From contig NBAY01000066.1 of assembly GCA_002794775.1 (NCBI GenBank), positions 162,031 through 226,030 on the forward strand: 64,000 nucleotides of DNA, written 5' to 3'. Source of the DNA: Porodaedalea pini. Its lineage: Eukaryota > Basidiomycota > Agaricomycetes > Hymenochaetales > Hymenochaetaceae. Both the position numbers and the translations under genes were made by a program. This document shows positions 22,419-32,797 of this stretch, piece after piece (the first letter of the stretch is position 1; every line of letters starts with the position of its first letter). A model generated the notes under the pieces. The model had not been told where the DNA came from and ran no database searches. It saw nothing but the letters and a program-made list of their open reading frames with translations.

Positions 22419-23616
22419 GACTTCAGGCTACCCCTAAAAGTAGGCTAATTCTTACACACAGATAATTAGCCTATTAGGGGTCAGGTTTGGGCGTACCCAA
22501 TTTTCTGGGTGCGAAGTATGAGAAGCTCAAAAAGAATAGTTGATTGTATTTAAATATGCTCCAAGAAACATATCCAGTCCTTAGTTTTGTGGGTGAGGGA
22601 AAAGTTCGGAATGGAGAGTGAAATGAGAGGTGATACAGTTCATGTTTCATGAAACTCAAAACAAATCCAAGAAACACAGAGCAGTTTTGCATGTATTTCC
22701 TCTCCCCCTTCAGAACTTTCCTCTAACTCTGAGATCTAGCACCTGATTACATTTATTGTAGTCATTAAAAGTATTAATATTTATTTTATAGAGCTTCCTG
22801 AGATTTGGAATAAAGCAACAACATGAATATATGCTTTCTCTGAACTTCTAAAAACCATGATTTTTGATGTTTTGCAATTCACCCAGCCCAACCACTGAGG
22901 CTGGAAACTTGTAAATTTACAGAAACATATACATATCCATTCTGGATATGCCCAATATTTTATGTGCCATCAAAGTAAAAAATGGGAACAGGATATACAA
23001 AACACTCAGATTCAGGAGATCTCATGAAGTCACCTCCTTCTCTATTATGAAGTCAGTTCATGTCTGATTGGCTTGAAACCTTGCATACATACATAATGTA
23101 ACACTTACTTCATGACAGAATAGGTGTCAGGCCTTTCAGAATATATTTTACTTTTATGTATGCTTCTGGAGGCCTGGTACTGCATGTCAAGATTACTGTT
23201 GTATTTATGACTCCATAAAAAAATGTGTTGAATGTGTGATTCTTGGATATGCTAGAGATACATACATAATAAAACAATTCCATATTTTTTTGTATTTTTA
23301 AACGCGTCTGTAGAATTGTTTTGAGGCCAACAGCTGAGACTTTCGAGATGTCCAAAAGACTTAGAATGCTTTGATTGCTTGTTTAAGATGTGTTGATTGG
23401 CCAAATCAGGCAACACAACTAACATGTTGTCATTGTTCGTGTCATTTCATCTTCACCATCAACAACAAGCTCAGGTGTCCAACTAGCCACACACTCAAGG
23501 TAAGCACAAAAAAAAATCATAAAACTTATCTAAATATACTAATAATTACTTTTCAGCATTTTTTTTGCTTGCCTGAAGGGACAGAACACAATGAGCTCAC
23601 CAAGACACCACCAGCC

Positions 23617-23985
23617 ATGAAGTGTCAACATCACTGACCTGGTGATGGGCCAGCAAAAGATAATCAACATCGACAATGAGCATTGTTACTGCATTTTCCA
23701 TGGCAAGAAGATGTCCCAGGTGTCCCCAGCGACTTGCTCAGTGATGAGTTCAGAGGCTATGTCTTCTGCATCTCTGGTGGAAACAATGAGCAGGACTTCC
23801 CAATAAAGCAGGGTGTACTCATTCCTAATTGCTTGCCTTCTCCTTTCTGCTGGTCACTCTTGCTACCATCTCTGCTGCACTGGTGAGAAAGTGCAAGCCA
23901 GTCCATGGCTGCATCATCGGTCACAATGTTGCTGTCCTCTCTCTCATCATTGTCAGGCAGGGAGGGACTAGTGACATCTACTGAA
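23617..23985 (+). pseudogene. Ribosomal protein S6 (eS6) 5' fragment, CpG-eroded copy
   Basis: After the ATG at 23,617 the sequence reads MK then, after a frameshift, NITDLVMGQQKIINID. This corresponds to the eS6 N-terminus ([21 protein letters not shown]). It continues FHGKKMSQ and, in another frame, [27 protein letters not shown] (eS6: [27 protein letters not shown]), then the GRGHSCY-like and VRGCI..SLIIVRQGG segments. eS6 is a small-subunit protein. The match ends after the VRQGG segment, about half of eS6. A GT...AG intron precedes the start codon (about 23,499-23,556). Relative to the arm copies at 36,602 and 34,687, most CpGs are mutated. Confidence 0.88.
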
Positions 23986-24119
23986 ACCATCGAGCAGTTC
24001 AACTTTCCTCACCCTGTTCACCTGGGATGCATTCCTCACCCCTTCCTTCTGCCCTCGCCAATGTTCCACATGCCTCAACATTGATATCAGCCATTTTCCC
24101 ATCTGCATTTCTCACTGTG

Positions 24120-25040
24120 CACTTTGGTGAATGTGATGCAACCATTGTGTCTGAGAAGGATCTTGTTCTAATCAAAACATTCACAGTGACCTCTTCTCAC
24201 ACATCAACTCCACCTGTCCTTTGACACTCACAGATGCTCATCAATGCCCAGAGCCAGAGAGCCCACCACAGCAAATATGGCCACTGTTCATGCCCTGTGC
24301 CATCCCCACCCCCATCCGCATCAGCATTTGATATCATCATTGAGTGCCAGCTCGAACCACTCACCCTTCTGGCACGTGCACCACGCAACGTATGCCCTAC
24401 CTCCACCTGCAAAATTGTCTTCTGCATCTGCTGCTGCCACAGCATCTACCTTGAGTTCTGTAAGCATCCCCCTTCTTTCCCCCTGATCTCTGATACTTGA
24501 GTGATGAGCAGCTGTTGATCAGTGTCTTTTTCTCTATCGTATTTTTTTCCTCTGACCGCACCAAAAACATTTGACAAAAAAACAGACATTGGCAGTCCCA
24601 CATGCACACCACTCGCACCACCCCATGCCAGCAGCACCCCCACCAGCAGTTGACACTTACTATGGGCATGAAGACACCAGCAAGCTCTGTGCATGCTTCA
24701 TCAGCCATACCTTCAACTGTCCTGAGATCCTTCCTCCATCATCCTCCACCTCTTCCACATCATCCTTGACCACAGTCATCTTGCCTGCCCCCCACTACTG
24801 CAATGGCAGGATCAAGAGGGGCACCAGTGATACCGAATATGCTTGTGCACTTTGTTGCATACATGCTGCATCGCACTCACCTTGCTGTTCACACATGAGA
24901 TGTAGTGTCCTGCAGTTGGTGCTCTGCTACATCAGGGTGGTGCAGGGGAAGGTGACGGGGTGAGCCAGAGTTGGATAAGAGGGAAGGTGAGGTGTCTCTC
25001 TCGTCAAAGGCAAATACCTCTTCAGACACATCCAACTCCT
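24120..25040 (+). pseudogene. Pho80/PCL-type cyclin fragment, CpG-eroded copy
   Basis: Shares with the arm copies the segment reading VSEKDLVLIKTF (about 24,150), the block CSVLQLVLCYIRVVQ (about 24,900) and the block around 25,020-25,060. Between these lies extra DNA absent from the arms. It reads YYGHEDTSKLCACFISHTFNCPE (about 24,660-24,725) and, in another frame, LVHFVAYMLHRTHLAVHTRD (about 24,845-24,900). These look like the region before and at the start of the first cyclin-fold helix of basidiomycete PCL cyclins. PCL cyclins activate a Pho85-type kinase. Multiple frameshifts make it non-functional. It preserves more of the cyclin than the arms do, so the arms probably carry an internal deletion. 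Confidence 0.65.
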
Positions 25041-25074
25041 GCAGTCTTCCAACAGAACTGACATCAATGGACCC

Positions 25075-25563
25075 CTCCGACAGATTGTGCTGTGGAGATC
25101 CCAATGCTGCTGGCCTTGGAATTGGCTCTATTAGGTTCAACTCGACTCAGGACAGCCTTACAAGTATCCCCGATGTGTCTCAGGATACTTTCAGTGTTTG
25201 GCTGGATTAACTTGACACATACAGCTGTTTTTGGTCAGGTCTGGTATTGTCCCGAGCCTCCCAAAGCTTAATTGCTCATGTGCCTGAGTTCCGGCTCTGA
25301 GTTCCAGCTGTTTGGTATTGTTTGGCTAGAGCCTCCGGTCTGTCTTTGTGTCCTTTGTACGCTGCTCAGAGGCTCAACCCTCTGTCAGTTATTTAAACAC
25401 TCATGTAAATGTCTCAAAAATACAAGTTCAGTTCCCCTGAGTCAGTCCCAGTCGTTAGTTCTCATTTCCATCACCATTCAGTGTTGTTCCATCTGTTCTG
25501 TCTGTTCCATCTCAAGTCCAGTTTTCAGTCAAATCTTGCTTTTGCTATATCACCCTCAGTTCT
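25075..25563. repeat. ~520-bp direct repeat, copy B
   Basis: Partner of 21,350-21,875. It shares GAGCCTCCGGTCTGTCTTTG and TATTTAAACACTCATG and is CpG-poorer than copy A. It is cut off at its right end by the short inverted-repeat element that starts at about 25,564. Confidence 0.65.
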
Positions 25564-25841
25564 ACTTGAGGTAGTGGGCCATTGGGATGGCAAGCTATGA
25601 TTACTGTTTACTGAATAGTAAATAATTCACTAATGAGAATAATGTTTTAGTATAACTTTCAAGCTTTAGTCTTCTCATATAAAATGAAAGACACAGAAAA
25701 CAGTAATCATAGCTTGCCATCCCAATGGCCCACTACCTCAAGTAGTATAATTTGCAAGCTTTAGTCCTCTCATATAAAATGAAAGACACAGAAAACAGTA
25801 GTTGTAGCTTGCCATCCTAATGGCCCACTACCTCAAGTGCT
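25564..25841. mobile_element. MITE-like element with duplicated right end
   Basis: The left terminus ACTTGAGGTAGTGGGCCATT (about 25,564) is mirrored by GGCCCACTACCTCAAGT at 25,725-25,741 and again at about 25,821-25,838. The ~100 bp right end, including the AAGCTTTAGTC..TCTCATATAAAATG block, is therefore present twice in tandem. The termini start like those of the giant foldback element (CACTTnAGG), which may mean a shared transposase. No coding capacity. No target duplication was seen, consistent with rearrangement after insertion. Confidence 0.75.
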
Positions 25842-26169
25842 AATGTACTCCAAAATGATTTCTAACTTATTGCATGAGGCACAAGAATGCCGTTTGTACA
25901 GAAACTCAATGCAAATATACTTACTAAAACACCGACAGCATTCAAAAACTGATTAAAATTTCTCCAAAAGGTGCAATTCGAGAATCCAGAGCGATCCGAT
26001 TCAGTAGATAAGAGAGGGATATGAACATGCCAACAAGTGATTTCGGTGATGAGGGCATCTGCCCAGAGCAAGGAGTGACTGAACATGGGAATAGGGTAAA
26101 AGAAAGAAAGAAAAAGAAAAAGGGCAGGAATCCGAACTTAAATATGTTCCTAGATTCACAAGTCCGAAT

Positions 26170-26892
26170 GACAGCATCTACAACATACAGCACCTGCTGT
26201 GGCCTCACAAAGAGACCTCGGTATTCCACGTTCGACACGTCCGACACTGACGGCGACGTGCCACGGAAACGCTTCTTGCGGTCAATGCTGAGCTGCTTCC
26301 CCTCGCACTTCGTGCCCTTCCAGCCACTAATAACGCTAGTTCTTAGTTATTCGTCAAATCAACGCGTTGCCGGCGGGTCATGCATTCGTCGTTGCCCCAT
26401 TCCGATGCCAAAGTCCCGACATCGAAGTAGCACACGCCACCCCACGAGCCGTCATTCCACTGGCGGCCCTCGAGCTGATCGTCTGCCCAAGCATTGCCCA
26501 CGGACACCTCGACACCGACCCAGGGCCCGCTCTCACCCTCACCCTCGCCGATATAACGGGCAGACGCACGGAACCGCTTCCACTTTGAAGTAATGATACG
26601 TAGAATGCCGATGTCCAATGTAGCGCCACGGGGTTGCAGCATGACCGTCTCGCCTGCAGACGCCGTCTCCCCCGCAGGCACTCGATTGAGGGTAATGGTG
26701 TCATTCGAGTCCTTGTGCCGAGAATTGTAATTGATCCGTTGTCACTCGATCGCAGAGATCTGTCATTCGCGATGATGACATCCGCCCGCCCTTTCCCCTT
26801 CCCCTTCCCTTTAATCGTCAATGTACTGCCTGTATTGGGAGGATCTTCAGGGTCAATATTTTCCTTAGATGGCATTTTTCGCAATGGCAAAG
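26170..26892 (-). pseudogene. CAP-Gly-domain gene fragment
   Basis: The minus strand from 26,892 opens with KMPSKENIDPEDPPNTGS, a possible authentic N-terminus (ATG at about 26,872). A frameshift near 26,700 passes into VMLQPRGATLDIGILRII. The CAP-Gly fold follows: RYIGEGEGESGPWVGVEVSVG, then GRQWNDGSWGGVCYFDVG (about 26,560-26,420). After a stop and a frameshift it ends with YRGLFVRPQQVLYVVDAV (about 26,225-26,170). The elements GxWVGVE, NDGSxGGVxYF and GLFVRPxQV define CAP-Gly domains, which bind the C-terminal EEY/F tails of tubulin and EB1-type partners. The gene has a nonsense codon and frameshifts. It is in the same orientation as the neighbouring RPB1 and PRP8 fragments and abuts RPB1 without spacer. 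Confidence 0.8.
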
Positions 26893-28244
26893 CTTTCCGC
26901 GATACGGCCAGCAACGTAGTTCATCGTAAGTTTCCTGTCAAGCATCTTCGAGCAATCGAGCTCAAGATGAAGTAGCCATGGCGACTGAAGATGAAGACCC
27001 GACTCAATTTCCTCGTCGGAGATGGCGAAGAATGCATCAACAAACTCCTTATCCTCCTCAATGATCTTCGTACTTGAATCAGGATCGTAGTAGATCTCGA
27101 CCGCCGCTGTAACGGTACGCAATGATGTGTACACAAGTTCTGTTTGCACCGACTTGGCCCTCGTGTCGACACCAGCAATTTCTGGATCTAGGTACACGGA
27201 GTCTTGATATTCATGGCGACGTTGATGATTTCTTTAAGACGCGGCACACGGAGCGTGATGTTTTTACTCGAAACACCAGCGTAATGGATGGTATTTAGTG
27301 TCATCTGCGTCGCCGGCTCACCGATCGACTGGGCAGCGAGTGTGCCGCACATCTCGCCCGGATGAGCGACCGACTGGTTGAACTTTGTCTCCACCTCGGC
27401 CAAGACCCAGTCAAACGCTTCTCTGTTGAGATGGAACTCCTCTAGGACTGGACGCGTGGCAAAAGTCGCTCGAAGGTACATGCGGAATGCAACAGAAACG
27501 TTCTCGGCAGCCGCCTTTATTAAAAGATCATCGCCGCGCACAACGATGAGGCGGTCTGCCAGTTGCTGCACCTGCTCAATGATGTAAACCGGCTCCAGAT
27601 CGCTCGGTTTTCTGCGGTCGATATGGAAAATCTAAGTTGCGTTCTGCACGATGCGGTTCAGGTTGACAGGAAGATAGTGGGTAGTGGAACTGTCACGGCC
27701 CGGGAAAATGAATTCACGAGGCAATTTATGATCCTCATGAAGACGGTCATATTCCTCATCGAGTTTTTGCTGGAGCTCGAGGGATGAGTCATCGATACCG
27801 ACTTGCAAAACACCAGGAAGGAATCCACCCTTCGGGTCAGTGACGTCGACCCGAAAGCGATGTTCGAACTCGCGATCATTGATACCAAACGTTTTGATCA
27901 TTTGCCGTTCAATAAAAGCACCGTCCATACCATCCTCGCCATACACGAATTGGATCAGGTCACCCAGTGAGTTTCGTACAGTCCCGTCGTAGCAGACAGC
28001 CACGTCTTCGAGTGCCTTTACAAGTCGACACTGAATGTAACCAGTCTCGGCCGTCTTGACAGCGGTATCGATCAAACTTTCGCGACTAGCCATAACGTGG
28101 AAGAAATACTCTTGCGGAGTTAATCCACGAAGATACGAGTTCTCAACGAAACCGCGCGCCTCTGGACTGAAGTCATCCTTCGTAAAGTGAGGTAGTGTGC
28201 GATGCCTGAAGCCAAACGAGATTCACTTCCCTTCAACGGCTAGC
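26893..28244 (-). pseudogene. RNA polymerase II largest subunit (RPB1) internal fragment
   Basis: The minus strand reads RPB1 almost continuously. It starts [46 protein letters not shown] (28,235-28,110), then [43 protein letters not shown]. After [11 protein letters not shown] comes one nonsense codon, then [14 protein letters not shown]. It continues [25 protein letters not shown], the conserved trigger-loop neighbourhood, and NIKTP, has a small deletion/frameshift near 27,205, and ends YVAGRIAESF at 26,895. Identity to RPB1 is very high, so the copy is recent. Defects seen are two nonsense codons (one a likely CGA to TGA) and one frameshift. RPB1 is the catalytic subunit making mRNA; both ends and the CTD are missing here, so it is a captured fragment. 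Confidence 0.93.
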
Positions 28245-30068
28245 ATCTCTCGTTGATTATACCCAATAATGTTGTTGTTTGTTGGATCCGGATTCGCGTT
28301 GAGGTAACGTTGTATAAGGTCACGTGATCCCTCGGCGGTGAAGCGAGATAAAACATGCAAACGATCAAATCAACGAGAATAGAGACGGACTGGATGGCGT
28401 GTCTCGGTCGCAGAATCACGGTACTGCAGGGAATTGTTGGGCAGTTGTGGGAGACCTGCCATTTCACTTGCGCGTTGCAAGCCGAGGATGAGAAGATCGA
28501 GAACAAGATCATAGTATTGGAAGACAAAGGCAGAGAACTGCAGACCGCGGATCATCCCGTATGTGTTCGTATGTGCCATATCTTTGTAGGTGAGAACACA
28601 GTTATTATTCGCTGTGATATAGTCCGCAAGATTATGGTCGAGAATAAGACGAAGCAGACGGTTGAGAAGGGTCAGGTCAATCTTTTCGTAGATTCGACAG
28701 TACGGTTTCCATCATCACTACGCATTCGCCCTCTTTGTCTCCCAGATGTCCGTAAAGTTATTGATACCCTGGCACCACTTGTACACCAGAAGGGGAGGAG
28801 GTTCGGTGTCCGCACTTGTCAGCCTCAAAGAATAAGAACTGGTCAAAATATGCTTCTGTAATCTTCTCAACGGGTTCGATGTCGTAGCAAGGGATGAGCT
28901 TGTCATATGTGTCGAAGAACCCAATGTCTGCCTCTTTGAAGGCCTGCTGAGTGAGCAAGAGACGCTTGATCCTAGACAGACCTGCACGCGAATCAATTAG
29001 CTACACTCTACGACCAATTAGAAAAAAAATATACATTCGTGTGGGTTGTCATACGCCTGCTCAATGAGAGCAAGCTCCTCACGCTGAGATTGGTTAAGAC
29101 GACCTTTGACGCTGTGCGCCTCTTTCAACTTCTCAAGAGCCAACACGAGCAACTTCGTGTCATGCTTGTACGAAAGGGGACTGCATGGAAACATCAATGA
29201 GAATTACTTAAAGACATAGTTAATTGAATCTTACGGGAATGGGATGGGTGCAATTTCCGACTCTCAAGCCAGTGGACCGTCAATGTGTAGATCGCAACGG
29301 CCTCCTCAGCACTAACGTAAGGACCATCTTTGAGGTAAGCATGCTGACGCTCCTGCTCAACTTTCAAGTACAGTCGAGTAAGACGCCCTAAGTTCTTCTT
29401 GACCACAGCCTTGTCGACAATCGCACCGCGCCTGACACGCTCGCGAATGTAGTGCGCAACCGAGCACCACCAGTCCGCCTTGCTCTTGATGTACCGCAGG
29501 ATGATGTTCTCGATTGCAGTCGGCATGCCCGGGACCTTCCATGGAGCTGTAGAATAACGCTTAGTACGCAAAGTCCAGATTCAACCAAACGACGTACTGT
29601 TTGCCTTCCAGCAGTGCCACGCTTCCGACAAGTCCTGCAAGATAGTCTTCGCCTTGTTCTGCTTGATCGACTCCGGCATCATATCAAGAATATCGTGCAT
29701 CACGGCAGTGCGTAATTCCAAGTCATAGTGCGATTCGACACGCTGCTTCGTGACCGGCTTTGCGATGCCCTTGCTGCTGAGACCCTCGAACTGACGCGCA
29801 AGCAAGTTTCCGAGCCAGTTCTCAAGCAGTGGTACAATTCCACGCATGAAGAAGAGCCACACTCGCCAGCCTGGAGCCCCAAACCCACAGCCTGGGCCCT
29901 TACCAACAGGTCCTGTATTGAAGCGATAGTAGATTAGATGATTGAGATCTTTGCACGTCCGGACCTGACGCACAAGTTTGTACTTGTAACGGTACATCCC
30001 GGTGAGCGCGCCGATATGTGCGAAAATATACTGCAATGCATCCGCCAGTTGGAAGGCATCCACATTAG
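28245..30068 (-). pseudogene. PRP8 (U5 snRNP splicing factor) fragment with retained introns
   Basis: From about 30,068 the minus strand reads [19 protein letters not shown], then [19 protein letters not shown] and [11 protein letters not shown], and continues through [13 protein letters not shown]. The order of PRP8 is kept: [79 protein letters not shown], and [22 protein letters not shown] at about 28,250. Introns are still present, for example 29,595-29,548 (GTACGTC...CTACAG), 29,233-29,184 (GTAAG...TGCAG) and one ending near 28,980 (GTGCAG). PRP8 is the core spliceosome scaffold; this is a middle piece of a ~2,300-residue protein. The start is within ~30 bp of the nested foldback insertion and the end joins RPB1 in frame. 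Confidence 0.93.
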
Positions 30069-30077
30069 AGCTCTTTC

Positions 30078-30142
30078 GCAAATCATTCCGGGCCCACAAC
30101 ACGGCAGGAAAATCCGGGGTTTTCCATGAGGAAGGAGTATAT
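30078..30142. mobile_element. Left remnant of outer ~0.8 kb palindromic element
   Basis: CACGGCAGGAAAATCC at 30,100 is the inverted partner of GGATTTTCCTGCTGTG at 48,654-48,669. GCAAATCATTCC occurs directly at 30,078-30,089 and 48,669-48,680, a candidate target duplication, although ten extra bases separate it from the left terminus. The element was then split at GAGTATAT by the 10.75 kb foldback and at GTAAG by a gypsy element. Its body is 40,891-41,564 and its right end 48,578-48,669. Confidence 0.7.
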
Positions 30143-30479
30143 CACTTCAGGCTACCCCTCTGAGCAGACCAAGTAGGTCTATTCATACACACAACTAATT
30201 GACCATTTAGGTATTGAGCCTAGGCATGCCCAATCCGCTGGGCACTCCCAGTGGGTGCGGGTTGGGTGTGCCCAATTTTTTTTACTGTGGGAAAGTTGGG
30301 TGCACCCAGATCATTTGGGCACTCCCAACTGGGCCTGCCCAGTTTTTGGGCACACCCAGTGGGAGTGCCCTGGGAGTGCCCTGGGAGTGCCCAGATATGT
30401 CACTGTCACTGACTGTCTGGGGGACTTTTGGGTGCACCCAGTTTCATTTTTTGCTAGAAATTCTGGGATCATCACAAAT

Positions 30480-31540
30480 GCTGTAATTTTTAGTTTTAGA
30501 CCCTAAACCTTGGTGTATTTGTTACTATTTAGACTATGAAAAATTGACTGCATGAGTTGACCCTTGCTGTGAGCTATGTTAGGGTTGGTAATGATCTAGG
30601 ATAGAGATTGGTATCATTTTATCTATGATTATGACTGTAATTTATAGCTATATCCTACTGTTGAGCTCAGATCATCATGGTATATAGTACAAAAGGCTCA
30701 TGTGACAATCAAAATATGCAAAATGCAGAAAATATATGGAATATATGAGAGACTTATGGTATATGTTGTTCAAAATTATAGATAGACTTTACCATATAAC
30801 ATTCAAGACAAAGAATTGAAACAATAAAACAAATTATGTTTGACCTGATGAACTGAAGGAAACAGATAGTGGATATGTACAAGTAAACTAGATACTTGTA
30901 CTGTAGAAATTAAGCAAATAATGATAAGAAAAAAGGATAGAATGAAGAACCAGCTCTTATCAAATCAAGAACTCAGCTGACTAGCCTTCTTGCAGCAATG
31001 ATCAAGCTCATCATTCTGACAGTATATGCTTGTATCACTCTAGATAATAAACAGAGAGGCTATGCAAGGGTTGAATAGGGTTCAAGCAGGAACTCAATAC
31101 CAAGATGGCAGTGCTTGAACCATAAGTTCCAACTAAACTGTGCTCCACTCCTTCTGGAAACTGTGCAGTCTGCCATTCTGATCAACAGTGTGTCAAATGA
31201 CATCTTCCCTACAACATGAGGCCCATCATCTCAGTGCCACTGGTACATATTATGCATCAACATGAACCAATTCATGTCTGCAAACCTATTGGATCCATTT
31301 GTGCCTCACTGGGGTAAACCCTATCACTGTACAGCTGCCAGAATATCTGGCTGATTGCCTGTAGCTGGCACATGTCCCTCCATTCAGTGCATGTTTCATC
31401 TTCTCGTTCTGGCAGCCCACACTCACATCTGTCCCACCAAATATGACTAAAGAATTTTCAAGAAGTATACAGGTGTGATCCAACTGTCTGACCTGCAAAA
31501 GACTATCTGACTACTGCACAATGTGGATGATCCTATTGTT
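30480..31540. other. AT-rich non-coding backbone, left arm
   Basis: About 1 kb of AT-rich, CpG-poor DNA with no frame over 70 codons. It is preceded at 30,225-30,475 by irregular TGGGCACTCCCA/GGGTGCACCCA motifs. It is mirrored in the right arm at 39,493-40,553. Confidence 0.6.
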
Positions 31541-31733
31541 TGGGAGCCCCCAACTGGGAGTGCCCAATTATCTGGGAGCCCCCAACTGGGAGCCCCCAAT
31601 TATCTGGGAGCCCCCAACTGGGAGCCCCCAATTATTTGGGAGCCCCCAACTAGGAGCCCCCAATTATTTGGGAGGCCCCAACTGGGAGCACCCAATTATT
31701 TGGGAGGCCCCAACTGGGAGCCTCCAATTATTT

Positions 31734-32085
31734 GGGAGTGCCCAATTGGGAACACCCAATAATTTGGGAGTGCCCAATTGGGAACACCCAATAATTTGGG
31801 AGTGCCCAATTGGGAACACCCAATAATTTGGGAGTGCCCAATTGGGAACACCCAATAATTTGGGAGTGCCCAATTGGGAACACCCAATAATTTGGGAGTG
31901 CCCAATTGGGAACACCCAATAATTTGGGAGTGCCCAATTGGGAACACCCAATAATTTGGGAGTGCCCAATTGGGAACACCCAATAATTTGGGAGTGCCCA
32001 ATTGGGAACACCCAATAATTTGGGAGTGCCCAATTGGGAACACCCAATAATTTGGGAGTGCCCAATTGGGAACACCCAATAATTT
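31734..32085. repeat. 32-bp tandem array, 11 copies (left arm)
   Basis: Eleven perfect or near-perfect head-to-tail copies of a 32-bp unit with core GGGAGTGCCCAATTGGGAAC followed by ACCCAATAATTT. Each unit is itself partly palindromic (CCCAATTGGG). Preceding DNA (31,543-31,733) holds diverged relatives (GGGAGCCCCCAACTGGGAGC). Because 32 is not a multiple of three, all frames stay open over the array, giving false proteins. Only three copies remain in the right arm. Confidence 0.93.
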
Positions 32086-32129
32086 GGGAGTGCCCAGTTG
32101 GGAGTGCCCAGGGAGTGCCCAATATTTGA

Positions 32130-32797
32130 AAATGCCCAGTTGGGTCTCTTTTTTATTCCTGCCCAGGAATCTTTTTTATTTTATTTTTGAAATAGAAATC
32201 ATTATGTCATGAAAATTAGAATGTGTCTAGAATTGAAGCCTTGGTGATTCTACAGAGAATTTCTTCATCCTCACCTGTTGCCTCCAGTTTTGCAAGTGTG
32301 GCACCAGACTGGCCCTCGGAGATCTCCTATGATGAAAGTTTTGATATGATGTATTGTAAGATGGATGCAACTGTCTTACTCTCCACTGGTGATACACAAC
32401 ACTTACTCAGATCAAAATATCCTTCTGTGTATAACAAATGAATGACTGAGACAGATACAACAGATACAACAAGAGACAGACCCTTCTCCTTGTCCACATG
32501 CAGGATGACAACAATCTCTTTCCTTCTGACACGGATCAACCTTTGAATCAAATGAGTTCACCTGCAAGAAAGTTCCAAGAATAGAATCATCCCTTCAATG
32601 TTGTCACATTCAAGCTGCATACATCATGAATGACAGTCAGTATTAAGTTGCAATGGCCTCTGACCCAATGCTCAAGCCTGAGTTGGACAAATAGTTTGAA
32701 TCTGTACTCCATGCGGTACTCCATACACTATTGGTACTGTTATTGAAATTGTAGATAATAATAGCTGCATGATGCTGCACTCAGCATCTTGAGCATT
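32130..32797. other. CpG-poor backbone, left arm
   Basis: No gene seen. AT-rich with almost no CpG, ending where the CpG-richer duplicated cyclin-tail units start. Mirrored at 38,492-39,159. Confidence 0.5.

Larger units (their letters stand above)
22419..25074 (+). mobile_element. CpG-eroded single-arm relative of the giant foldback element
   Basis: The left end reads GACTTCAGGCTACCCC (22,419-22,434). This is nearly identical to the terminus CACTTCAGGCTACCCC of the 30,143-40,890 element, and it is followed by a similar short hairpin (AGGCTAATT...AATTAGCCT). The DNA from about 22,490 matches the central spacer and then the right arm of that element in order: spacer (22,490-22,830), AT-rich arm (22,830-23,370), S6 segment and cyclin segment. 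Compared with the arm, CpG sites are systematically TpG or CpA. A ~650-bp stretch at about 24,195-24,880 is present here but absent from the arms. No matching right terminus was found, so this copy is truncated or rearranged. Confidence 0.75.

Noticed and set aside
28355..28861. 168-codon plus frame
   Set aside because: Antisense shadow of the PRP8 fragment, which has clear protein similarity on the minus strand.
31734..32085. CRISPR-like array
   Set aside because: Units are head-to-tail without spacers, and the context is eukaryotic transposon DNA.
31664..32122. Open frames of 115-152 codons on both strands in the 32-bp array
   Set aside because: The unit is not a multiple of three and lacks stops in any phase, so every frame stays open; the proteins are by-products of the repeat.
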